This document shows positions 44,650-55,195 of a DNA stretch of 64,000 nt, in pieces. A program made the position numbers and the translations under genes. The stretch spans positions 36,466,742 through 36,530,741 of the forward strand of contig NC_079207.1 in NCBI RefSeq assembly GCF_026745355.1, written 5' to 3'. Position 1 is the stretch's first letter, and each line of letters starts with the position of its first letter. The notes beneath the pieces were generated by a model. That model had not been told where the DNA came from, did no database searches, and saw only the letters and a program-made list of their open reading frames with translations. The DNA comes from Beta vulgaris subsp. vulgaris. Its lineage: Eukaryota; Streptophyta; Magnoliopsida; Caryophyllales; Amaranthaceae.

Positions 44650-44785
44650 CTGACGCTAATTAGCGACTGCCAAGGACACGGTCGCTAATTAGCGACCGCC
44701 TTGGCAGTCGATAATTCTGTAGGCGGTGGCTAATTAGCGTCTGCCTAGGCGGTCGCTAATTAGCGTCTGATTTTGGCGGACGGAA
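44650..44785. repeat. Array of palindromic gctaattagc repeats
   Basis: At least four copies of gctaattagc, some extended to ggtcgctaattagcgacc, alternate with gactgccaagg/ggcggt words. This looks like the subterminal region of a DNA transposon (probably CACTA type), truncated at 44790 where copia LTR sequence starts. Confidence 0.6.
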
Positions 44786-44790
44786 AGGGG

Positions 44791-45640
44791 TGACATTCTT
44801 GTTATGTGAAGAATATAATGCATCCTATTGTATTTTAATCTTAATTCCAAGATTGATTCTTTATCTTATGAACATCTTCACTTTGATCTTGATTAATTCT
44901 CCTTTCTTTAATCATCGATCAAGTATTTTCTTTGTTCTTCAATGACTAACCTAGTAGCATCAACATGAAATAATACAAGTATGTTATTCTCTTTTGTGGT
45001 TAAGTCATCTTCAAAACTTAGGGTTAACAATTTCCCCCTTTTTGAATATGGCAACAAAAGGCATACGTCACAAAATCTATAATATATATAATTTAATTAG
45101 TCACATAAAATAAACTTTACCAAGTTAAATTAAATCTTATTTGACCTTTATTTTATTTTAACTTAGAGAAATAAAAAGATTAAATGAAACGTGGAAACAT
45201 GAAACAAGGCAAAATTTTTGACTTACTCTTACTGCCTTTCTCTTTCTCCCTTTGACATCTTCAAAAACAATATCTCGTGATTTCGGAAAGAAGAATTATC
45301 TATAAAAACTCGCCACACCACCAAACTTGTTAGGAAAAGATGGTTAGTATAAGTAAATAAAACATTCAACTTTCAAAACTGCAATCCAAAAATATTAGCC
45401 ATTCAAAAGATGCACACTTATACATAAGGTTTAGATTTAAGATGATCAAACTAACATTGTTCCTTAATAGCACCGAAAGGAAAGAGAGAGAGTAACTAAC
45501 AAAATGACAAAGTCATTGTTACGTAGTGCTAGACTCGTAAATATACAGCTATTCCACAATAGGTTTTTCAACTAGAGACTTGTGCAACAATGCCTTGATC
45601 AAAAGATCCTGAACCTGAGCTCCGTTCTCGAACCTGAAAA
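44791..45640 (-). mobile_element. Ty1/copia 3' end (LTR plus pol tail), truncated
   Basis: On minus, an LTR of 239 bp (45029-44791) starts TGTTAACCC and ends GAATGTCA, immediately preceded by the polypurine tract AAAAAGGGGGAAAT (45043-45030), as in copia elements. About 600 bp of internal sequence lies to the right. Its far end reads ENGAQVQDLLIKALL, similar to the copia RNase H C-terminus, then a stop. The 5' part and 5' LTR are absent. Confidence 0.6.
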
Positions 45641-45643
45641 AGG

Positions 45644-45885
45644 GACCCACCATGGAGGTTTGGGTGGTATTTCCCCCTCTGAAGCTTAGGTCAGGTATCA
45701 GGAGTAGTAAAGGAAACTTTTAGCGAGAGAAAGTAGAGAGAGAGAATTATGATAAAGTAACAGTGACCCACCATGGAGGATTAGGTGGTATTTCCCCCTC
45801 TGAAGCTTAGGTCAGGTATCAGGAGTAGTAAAGGAAACTTTTAGCGAGAGAAAGTAGAGAGAGAGAATTATGATAAAGTAACAGT
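45644..45885. repeat. 121-bp tandem duplication
   Basis: Two nearly identical units, each starting gacccaccatggagg and ending gataaagtaacagtg. They stand at the left margin of Tat copy B, probably in its LTR or leader. Confidence 0.93.
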
Positions 45886-46437
45886 GCACTGCTGCTTTGA
45901 AAAATGTAATTTTCTCCTGATTTCAAGGACTATTTATAGTGTTAGGGATAATTTTTGTGCCTTGAGGTAACCCTAATTTGGGGAAACCTGATTGGCTAAG
46001 CAATGAAAACATGACACGTGGTAGGCAATGATTGGAGGGTATACATCATCCAATCTTATGCAAGTGTCTTTTTGGAGCTCTGGGCCTAAGTACAAGCCAG
46101 GATAGAAAGGTGGGTTGGTACTTCTCTAAATTGGGATTTGTACTTCAGCAATCTCTTTTTGGTACTGCACTTTCAGCAATAGGCAACAGACACATGGTCG
46201 ACCCAGATGAATCCACGTGTTCCACTGAGGATCGCTTATCTTTAGGCTACAACATTTACCCCTAAAAGAGATTTTTTACAGTTTACGCGCTAAGACGGTT
46301 AAAATTCTCATTTAACTTAAGAGAACTGCCTTGTTTTTCAAAAATGGTAAAGGCGCCTTTTTGCCGGCTCAACCGGTCAACATTCAATGAGTTTTTGAAT
46401 GCAACAATTATTTTTATCAGAGGGGGAGGTCATTTTT

Positions 46438-46452
46438 ACTTCCCTATAAAAA
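46438..46452 (+). promoter_or_regulatory. TATA box candidate for the antisense ORF
   Basis: ttccctataaaaatg on plus lies 205 bp upstream of the ATG at 46656 and is followed by a leader-like stretch of gatagagactctg and gagagagagtgcg words. A second TATA-like tatttatag lies at about 45930. Position and strand fit a promoter for the plus-strand ORF. Confidence 0.45.
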
Positions 46453-48259
46453 TGATCTTTTGTCATTTCTTAGATCATTTCACACCTTGATAATTTTTCT
46501 AGAGATAGAGACTCTGCCTTTTCCTGAATTTCTAGAGAGAGAGTGCGCTCGTCCAAAATTTGTTACCTTTAGGACACGTCCGAGTAACTCAACAGGTATC
46601 CATCTCCTTCTTCTTGCTCTCAATTCTTTATTTTTCCTTCCATTTTTTTAAAATAATGGATTCATATTCTTCGTCAAATAATCCTGACCGCTTAAGAGTT
46701 GGTCTTAACACTAGAACGGATAGCCTTCCCTCTTCGGCATATTCTAGAGTTGGCCTATTCTGACCGGTCAAGCATTTTATTTTGATGGACATGGACCACA
46801 AAGTCCGACGACCCAGTCTTTACCTGTGTAGGCTAATCTGGCGCGCGTCAAGCACACTGTTGGTCTAAGATGCGGAGTAAACCTCCCAGCCTCCAGCTTT
46901 GAAATGGAGGCGTCAACCGGCAGAGTCCCTAAAGAAGGGGACTGCTAAATCCAAAGTGCCAGATCGGCACCTGAAACTCCTTCCCTGGAAGCGTCCAAGA
47001 AGAAGGACCTATTGAAATGTCTTATGAGGCCAACCCGTCTGGGAGAGATATGGAAGTAGAAGGACCAACGAAGTAGAAAGTGAATCTGGTCCGTCCAACG
47101 GTTTGGCGACCCCTCCATAACTTCTTCCGAGATTAGACAATGTTTAGGTTCTCTTTCTTACCCTAGGTTCATTTTAGCCAATAATGGCTGGCTAGGACGG
47201 GTAGGTAATGACCTTAGACACTTCTCCTCGGCCATTTCTATATTGGGGTATTCTTTTGTCCTGCCTGGTAGAGAGGACACCATTATTAGTGCTCCGTCTG
47301 GCCATTTTGCCGTTTATTGGCTGGCTTTGGACGCGAGACTGATATTTGCCCTTCACCCTTTTGTTAGCCGACTTCTTCATTACTACAACATTGGCCACAA
47401 CCAACTAGCCCCTAACTCCTGGTAAAACATTCTGACCTTCTTAGCCGTTTCTGAGTTGAATGGAGTTAATCCTTCATTGTCGACCTTTACCCAGATACAC
47501 TATGTATTTAAGGTTCCTAAGGCAGTAGAAGGAGCGTGGTTTAATGTCTGCAACCGTCACGGTCCTTACGTCTTGGGACAAGACCTCCCAGATGCACCTC
47601 TAGATAGCGAAATTCCTATTCATCCAAGCACCTAATGATGCAGCGGCTAGGAGATATCGCCACTTTAGTCGAACGCCTACCAATATTGGAAGAACATCCT
47701 TTTTGGAGCTGGAGACTAGTTCTAACAAGGAACTGGTAGTATACTTCAGAATTTCGGAGTATTCTGCCCCAAATAACTTGTCCTTTAAGGTTTCGTCCAA
47801 CTGGATATCCTTTAAGGAAATATTTTACAACGATAATTTCCTGGTCGCCGCTGGCTTGCTGTCGGTTAAAGATAGAGGTATACTCTTTATTTCTCAAGTA
47901 AACTTCCTCGTCTGGATATTCATCATTATTAATGATATGCTTTCCTTTTTAGCTCCGACCAAAGCAACGTCAAAGAAATCTTGGACGGGAGATATCAATA
48001 TCTCTAAATTCACCAGCTCTCTCTAGAAGGACTATAACAAGACCGCTCTGAAAATAGGACAGACACCTTGGTGAGTTTTTTTTGTGTGGGTTGGTCAGGG
48101 TATATTACAAAGTGTTGCATAGGACTCTTTCTAAGAAATAGGCGGCCAAGGTGGTCGTCCTAACTCTGGAGTTTGTTCATTTTAGGACGAGGCTCTCTTT
48201 GAAACGGGAAGCCGATTAGTAGCCTTCTGGCCGACTTTCTTCTTCAGCTAGCCTTTACC

Positions 48260-48670
48260 TAAGAACTGAAGTGCCTATTTAATTTTTGGATGGGGCCTAT
48301 TCCTAGGCGAAGAGCGGCAAACTATTTTTGGTTGAACGTCCTCTTTGGGCAACCTTCGTTTGAGACCTGAAGTTATTCTTCATTGTTTGAACGAGCCTCT
48401 TACCCAAGAGAAGAACGGCCAACTGCTTGTAGCCGACCTTCCTCTCCGGGTAACCTTCGTCTAGGGACTGAAGTTATTCTTCAGTGTCTGGATGAGTCTT
48501 TTCCCTTGCTGAAGAGCGGCCAACCATCTTTTGGCCGACCTTCTTCTCCAAGTAACATTCATTTGGGGACTGTAGTTATTCTTCTGTATGACGACGAGTC
48601 TCCTCCTTGGATGAGGAGTGGCCAACCAGCTTTTAGCCCACCCTCTCCTTTGAGCAGCCCTCAATTGCAT
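48260..48670. repeat. ~105-bp minisatellite
   Basis: Four imperfect units, each with gaagagcggccaac-like and ctgaagttattcttc words. They interrupt the antisense ORF and probably lie in an intron of it. Confidence 0.8.
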
Positions 48671-49118
48671 TTTCATTTCTAACTTGTGCTATTCTGTTTT
48701 TCAGAAAAATGCCCCAACGTTAAAGGCTTTGGCTGAGAACGCGGCCACTAAGAAAAGGTCGCCCGCTACGGGAGACGCTCCTCCTCCAAAAAAATCCAAA
48801 GGTTTTACAGCCAAGAAGAAGGTCGAGCGCCCAACACTCCCAAAGGCTGAGAAGCCTTCAAAACTTGAGGATGGGAAGGCCATTGTCGTCTTTATAGGGG
48901 ATGGCACCCATACGTCTTCTTCTGCCATCCCTGCTGTACAACCGGACGCGATTGTGCATCTGGACAACCCTGCCGCGACCGAGGCAGAATTTGATCAGTC
49001 GGACGCGTCTAAGGAAAGTTCAGCCTGTAGTGGCCATGTTGCTAGGGTGGTGTCTCAGATGCCCCCTGCATATAGATCTGCTTCGTTGTCTTCTGGTGAG
49101 TCCTACTACTCCAACATA

Positions 49119-49377
49119 CTTCCTTTGTTTCTAAATAAGTGCAACATTTGCATAGTGTTTACTATTCACAGTTTAAACTTTAATTAGCTTTGGTGATTTA
49201 CATTTTAGGAAAAACATAGTCATGTGGGATCTTGTTAGATTCGTCTGAATGTGAATTTTTTTAATATCAACTTTTTATAATTTTTACTTATTGATAATTG
49301 AAGATATTAGTGGTTAAAGTAATGCATTGGCAAACGTGAAAACAAGAAATGTTGCACTTACTTAGAAACAGAGGAAG
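49119..49377. mobile_element. Stowaway MITE
   Basis: The ends cttcctttgtttctaaataa and tacttagaaacagaggaag are inverted with few mismatches, flanked by TA (49117-49118 and 49378-49379). 259 bp, inside the antisense ORF region. Confidence 0.9.
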
Positions 49378-51879
49378 TAGTTAAGACACTGCGTGTTGGC
49401 GGGTGTCCGATAAGTTTGTCCAACAAACTAGCAGTGGTCATTCCCGTCAGAAATACTGACGGATATCCTCTTTCAGATAAAAGGTAAAGGAGCGGCTGAA
49501 GCAGTTCCTGAGGCTTCCCTTATACTTTTGGACGATGAGTCCTCGGCCGCTTTCGCCAAGATGACCTCGGCTGATCGTGAGAAGCTCAAGCAGGAGCTGT
49601 TCAAATGCTTTTCGGAGCCTTATATCAAAGGCTTGAGAGGTGCTTCTTTTGGGCATGTAGGCTGGATGTCCCAGCTTGCTGTGAGGTATAGAAATCATTT
49701 CCCTATCGTTCTTCTTCTATCCTTGTATATTAATATGTTCTTTCGTGCTCGTATAACTTATTAGTTTTATCCCCGTCTCTTTAGCTCTTCGCTCGTAGTA
49801 TACTAACAGAAAACTAGGCTAGATTGATCAGAAAAGAAAATAAAGAGCTTATTCGGTAGGCTACCACGGCCAATAACCAAGCTATGTATGATATTCAACT
49901 GGCGGAGAGTTTGCATCGCCAGTCCAGGGAAGCCTGGGAGAAGCGCTAGTCTGAGATGGAGGCTCAAAATAAAAGCTACCTCATTCGCGTCAACGATCTC
50001 TTCAACTAGAAGGACGAGCTGGAGCTCGCCTTGAATGCTGAGAGGAATCGTGCTCTCTTGGCCGATGTCCAACTTAGAAGGGAAAATTGTCTTCTAAGGG
50101 CACAGAACCATCAGATAAAGGAGGAGGCGGATCAAGCCTTCAACGATGCCAAGGAAGCTCTGAATGATGTCATCGACATGTCTAAGACTTAGGCTGTGAT
50201 GGCCTTCGAAATGCTGGCCGAGGCGGACGACGTTCCTTGCTATGAACGTCGTTTGAACTTCCAAGAGAGTCGTCATAGAGCCATGGTGGTTGGTGAGGAG
50301 CCTCCGGTCTTCAAAGAGTCGTCTAATGACGATAAAGAGGAGGTGACGGCCGAAGAAGAGACGCAGGCCGAGGACGCCAGGATCCCTCCTGAATAGAGCT
50401 CATAGCCTAGGCTCCATGTTGTTGTAACCGCCATTGTGTACTAAGTTTATTTTGTTTTTCTATCTTCTAGATTGTAATCCTTTGAACAAATCAGTATATA
50501 TCAGAACTTCTTCCCGAATCTTGTTTTTGTTTGCCAAGTACCAAAATGCCTCGTCTAACTCTAAATAAATGCAGTTCATCCAGTATTGTTACCACTGATG
50601 GACAAATTGAATCCATAGTTTACTCCAGCAATTTCTCAAGTCCTGAAGTTACTCGTCCTTGTGTAACACCCCGTAATTTTGACCCTTTATTTTTTGGTGT
50701 TTGTTTATTTTAAAATGGTATTTTTCCTTTTCATAAAAATGATTAATTTATAATTTGAATTATTTTGGAAGATGTTATGAAAATGTGTATATATATTTAT
50801 ATGTTGTAATATATTTTATATATTTATTTTAAGTTGTTAGATATTTATTTTAAGTTGTTATATTAGTTTGTTTTTATTTGGGTGTTTAGAATCCGGTTTT
50901 ATCGCGTAGCATTTTTGTAACGTTGTTGGACCGACTTGGGTGATGAAATGTTGCACTGCATGTGGCGTGTCATGCTAGCCAAAAATTAGCAATTATGTTG
51001 TGGAGGATGAAGAGTTTTGGTGCGTGCTTATGAAGCTAACCTTTGAGTCTCTTGTAACTCCCTATTTGATTCCCCATTAACCCACCTTTGTAATCCCCCT
51101 TTAAACCATTTCTTAAGAAGGTTATTAATCAGATTTTTGCTGCATTGTAACCCCATTTTTCCGTCCAATCCTTAGAGAGGAAGAGAAAGAGTTTTTCTCT
51201 CTTCTCGGATTTTCGTCCATTTCTGCACACCTATTTTCTTTGCATCTTATCTCCTTCGTTTCTTATCCAAATTGAGCGTGCGAGTAGTCAAAATCTATCT
51301 ACTCGGAAAGATATTGCTTGTGGTATAATTTGTTTTTGAAGAAAGAGGAAGAAGCGACTGCAGTTTTCGTTGCAATCAGACGAGTCATCCAGTTTTTGTT
51401 CCTTGTCGCACCTTCACGAAAATAACCATAGCCGGAGATCTAACCCTTGGATCGTCTTCAAATTTGGACAAAACATTGATGACATCGTGTTCTTTAATTT
51501 TACCGGAGAGATCGGGAATCCGAGCTTTTGATCAATGGGAAACAAGGTCGGAACAGAGCAGTGCAAAATAAGAGTTTTCAACGTTCAAGGAAAAGGTAAC
51601 TAGCGTTATTCTAGTTCGATAGAGAATAGATTGTGAACTTAGGTTGTTAGAATCACGTTTGAGAACGTAGTATCATGCTAGGTGGAACTTAGAGGATTTT
51701 ATGATTGAAGTTACATGTAGTTTCATGGTTGTTGGTGTTGTTTTCATACCTTGGATTTCTACTATGATCATCTTGTTAAGTGTTGTTGATTAGTTGTATC
51801 CTTGTTGTGGTTGTGGTTGTGCTTTTTGATTGAATTGCTTGGTTGTGTCTTGGACTCTTGGTTGTCATTGTGGTGATTG

Positions 51880-52070
51880 ATGGAGTTTGTTGTTGTTACT
51901 GTCGTTGTTGTTGGTGCTGGGGTGTGTTGTTGTTGTTGTTGGTGTTGGAGATGGTTGTTGTTGTTATTGTCGTTATTGTTGGTGTTGGAGATTGTTGTTG
52001 TTATTGTCGTTATTGCTATTGTCGTTGTTGTTGTTGATGGAGTTTGTTGTTGTTGTTGTTGGTGAGTCAT
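51880..52070. repeat. (TTG/GTT)n low-complexity tract
   Basis: An imperfect GTT array with ggtgttgga and gtcgttatt interruptions inside the solo LTR. It creates open frames on both strands (poly-Gln/Thr-Asn or poly-Val/Leu) with no sign of being genes. Confidence 0.9.
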
Positions 52071-52664
52071 GAATGTTACGAAGGTGTTTGGTGAAGTATG
52101 GATGTTTGTGGAAGTGCTTGGCGTGTGTGTCGATGTGTCATTGAGGTTGGAGTAGGCATGGGTGGCTGGTGCTAGCCTCGAAGGAGTTGTTGTGGGCAAA
52201 CGAGCGAAGCTCGCAGGCCACGGCAGTGGGCTGCCCGCGACTCGCGAGCCTCGTCACGACTCGTGACGGCTGGCTGTCACGACCCACGATGCTCGTCGCA
52301 CCTCGCGACGAGGGGTCTGCCTCTTGAGTCGTGCTGTTGCGTTTTTGTTTCCTTTTGGTCTACAGCTTATGTACCTTTGCTTGAGTGGTCTTAGATATGT
52401 ATACCAAGGGTGTTTGAGTATTGTTTGGTCGACTTAAGTGTTACATTAAGGGTATGTGCCCTATTTTGTTGGGAAGCCTATGGTTGTTTGGTTTGGAGTA
52501 TGTTGAGGGCTTATGCTTTGTTGTGCATTCACACATTCGAACCTTGTTCGTTAGTGAATTCGATTTGCTTGTGTACCTTGTTGTGTATACCTATGAAAGT
52601 TGGATTAGATGGATTTTGTGTATACCTTGCCGTGTATACCTTGTGCTTGTAGAGTTGGATTGAT

Positions 52665-53185
52665 CCTACGGACGGTATGGTCCTAGGAATTTGTGTTTGA
52701 TTGACCCTATGAACGGTATGGTTCTAGGAATCTGCGTTAGTTGATTTTAAGAACGGTATGCTTCTAGATATATGTGATCCTAAGAACGGTATGGTCTTAG
52801 AAATTTATGCTCGCTAACCTAAGGGCGGTATGGTCCTAGGCTTTGGTTACTAAACCGTGGGCGGTATGGTCCATTGGTTACTACAGGTGGTATGATCCGT
52901 AGATTATAGCTATTCGAAAAGGGCGGTATGGTTCCTCGAATATGCAACGTAGGCCTTGGGCGGTATGGTCCAATGAGTCTACTCACAGGCGGTATGGTCT
53001 GTTATGTTTGAGCTTGTGGACCGCATTTGTTGCATTTGTTTGCAACGTTGACCGCATTTGTTGCATGGTTGTCATTTGCACCTCGTAGTGAGTACGGTCG
53101 GTTGCTTATGATAATTTGTACCTCATAGTGAGTACGGTCGGTTGCTTATGAATATTGTACCTCGTACTGAGTACGGTATCTTGAT
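52665..53185. repeat. Short tandem repeats around 'ggtatggtcc'
   Basis: More than ten spaced copies of gggcggtatggtcc/gaacggtatggttct with changing spacers (about 52665-53000). Three copies of cctcgtagtgagtacggtcg follow (53091-53180). All within the solo LTR. Confidence 0.88.
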
Positions 53186-53600
53186 AATGTGTTCTTTGAT
53201 GTTGCTTCTAATTTCTTTTAAGTTCATTATCTGTTTCTATTTAAGCTGGGAGAACTGCTAGTTACTCCCCACTGATTGTGGAAGTTGTTGTATATTTTGC
53301 AGGTTATGTTGATGGGTTTCTCCTTTGGTTTTGGGCTCGAGTTGAGTTGTGAGCATTAAAAAGCTAGGTGTTTTAGGCCTAGACTTTTAGTTAGTTGAAG
53401 AGTCAGTTTTCTCTTTTAGTTTTTACTCTAATTAGTATAATTTATTTATACTATTTACTTATGTTAGTTTCTCACTTAGTTATGTAATTGCATTTCTTGT
53501 AGTAGTGACATTCCAGAAGACGATGTTTCCGCCATCGTCCTATTAATACTATTATTATTTCTTTCGTTTCCGTTTTGAAATTCTGGGGTGTTACACCTTG

Positions 53601-54529
53601 ACTCATAGAAATGTTTCACTTTAGATAGGACTTTTAATGGTTATCCAACCCATTGATTTCTGGACGATCTCGTTTTTTTCTAACTTTACAACTGTTGGTG
53701 TTGTTCGTCTAAGAATTGATTGAGTAACCAGCATGTGGTTTTGCCTATGTGCTTTTCAAGTCAGTTAACAAGTCTTCCAACCAGTTATCAAGCCGTTCAA
53801 GGTACAAGATCATGGATTGACCATTACCTTAGCTTGGACGGATTGAACCTTAGTCGAGCCTTGAATCATTATGCCTTGGCTCCCCCTCCCCCTCTTGGAC
53901 GAAGTGTATACTATGAATCCTCTTTGTTCTAATAAGGAAAACGACCATGACTAATAGTGATTTTTGAGGGTTAAAAACATTTAGGGGACCGGTAGTCCGT
54001 CCTGATTTCTTTACTTTTCATGTGTAATAACTTGTTCCTTTACTAAGGTGGTTATTACTTGGATGGCCTTATGGTTGAAAGTAAGATCCCTTCACTAAGG
54101 TTTCTTAATTTCGGCCGTCTTCTTTTAGGAGCTTGATGTTACTCTTTCTAGAGTTTATCAATTGAATGTCATTCGTCATGTGACAAACCTTATAGAACTA
54201 TAACATGTTTGGCCGGTCTTCTCGTAGAAGCAATGCGCGTCAAGGAAATTTTCCTTGTTTTACTAATATAGTGAACGTTTTTGTTTTTATTTACTTTGTT
54301 ACATAATTAAAAATTACTTATTTTTAAAACCACTGTTCTGTCTGGTGGTAAGATGCCCCTAATTAAATAGCGTTAAGTAACAAGTAAAGAGACAAATATA
54401 AGGCGAAATTAGAATTGTATTATATGAATTTTGCTTGGCTGATTGCCAAGGTACATTTATACATATATACTCTTTCATTGCTGTGCCATAGCACTTTCAT
54501 GAGGAACTAAAAAAACTTCCTTAGTTAAC
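53601..54529. other. Noncoding part of Tat copy B between antisense ORF and integrase
   Basis: Homologous to 37040-37800 of copy A over 54020-54440 (aagg-rich words and tgaattttgcttggc). No gene is supported. Confidence 0.6.
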
Positions 54530-55195
54530 TCAAACGTGGTACTTTTTCAAGGTATCCGAGTTCCAAGTTCGAGGGATAGGACGACCATCCATGGCTTGAA
54601 GACGAAAGGTACCACTTTGAACTTCTTGGATGATTTGATAAGGTCCTTCCCAATTTGGTGTTAGTTTGCATAACTCTTTGGCTCTACTGATCAGAGCTTC
54701 CATCTTCCTTAGGACCAGGTCCCCTACTTTGAGTGGTTGTCTAGCGACTCTCTTATTAAATTCTCGAGCCATACGAAGTTTATGTAGCTGCATTCTTAAC
54801 AATGCATTGCCCCTGATCTCTGGTACTTGATCAAAAGTCGTGCGCAGGGCAGCCCAGTTGGCCTCTTCTGAGTATAACATGATTCTAAGAGTGGGTTCCT
54901 CTATCTCTATGAGCAAGACGGCTTGAAAACCATAGACAAGCATAAACGAAGTTTCCAGTTGAATTCTTGGTCGTTGTTCTGATAGACCATAACACCAATT
55001 GTAATTCCTCCACCTATAAGCCTTTTGCATTGTCTAATTTCCTTTTTATGCCGTTTGACAAGATTTGTTGAATGCTTGTACTTGTTCATTTGCCTGCGGA
55101 TGAGCTACAATCGCAAAGTGAGCCTTGATTTCTCGCTCAACCAACCAGTCTTTGAGTTTTGGAGTCTCAAATTATGGTCCATTGTCGAAGACGAT
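54530..55195 (-). pseudogene. Integrase core end and C-terminus of Tat copy B
   Basis: Reads IVFDNGP from 55195 (second catalytic Asp region), a stop, then LKDWLVEREIKAHFAIVAHP and QANEQVQAFNKSC. After a frame change it gives the C-terminal tail: PLKVGDLVLRKME, LTPNWEGPYQIIQEVQSGTF, and the end WNSDTLKKYHV plus stop at 54530. Ends and motifs are typical of the Tat lineage. At least one stop and one frameshift are present. The missing upstream part continues at 60172 beyond the CACTA insertion. Confidence 0.88.

Larger units (their letters stand above)
46656..50396 (+). pseudogene. Antisense ORF of Tat copy B (putative gypsy-type transposon family, PF04195-like)
   Basis: Starts MDSYSSSNNPDRLRVGLNT. 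At 47140-47620 frames give AISILGYSFVLPGREDT, GHFAVYWLALDARLIFALHP and FVSRLLHYYNIGHNQLAPNS, the conserved core of the plant family often labelled putative gypsy type transposon. A basic linker follows at 48710-49100 (KKRSPATGDAPPPKKSKGFT). The C-terminal part (49480-50396) is a charged coiled coil ending EEVTAEEETQAEDARIPPE. It has several stops and frameshifts, an intervening minisatellite and a MITE. The function of this family is unknown. Confidence 0.7.
50662..53595. mobile_element. Solo LTR (Ty3/gypsy type)
   Basis: 2934 bp from tgtaacaccccgtaatttt to ctggggtgttaca, flanked by the direct duplication ccttg (50657-50661 and 53596-53600). Neither end recurs inside, so it is a single LTR left by recombination between two LTRs. 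It contains a GTT-rich microsatellite and two arrays of short repeats. No coding sequence is supported. Orientation not determined. Confidence 0.85.

Noticed and set aside
51768..52199. Gln/Thr/Asn-rich 143-codon minus-strand frame
   Set aside because: It is the GTT repeat of the solo LTR read backwards. It would be an odd low-complexity protein without any neighbour or promoter evidence.
22467..53595. One giant element bounded by the two tgtaacacccc starts at 22467 and 50662
   Set aside because: The sequences diverge right after the shared start and have different flanks. The 50662 unit closes on itself with its own TSD.
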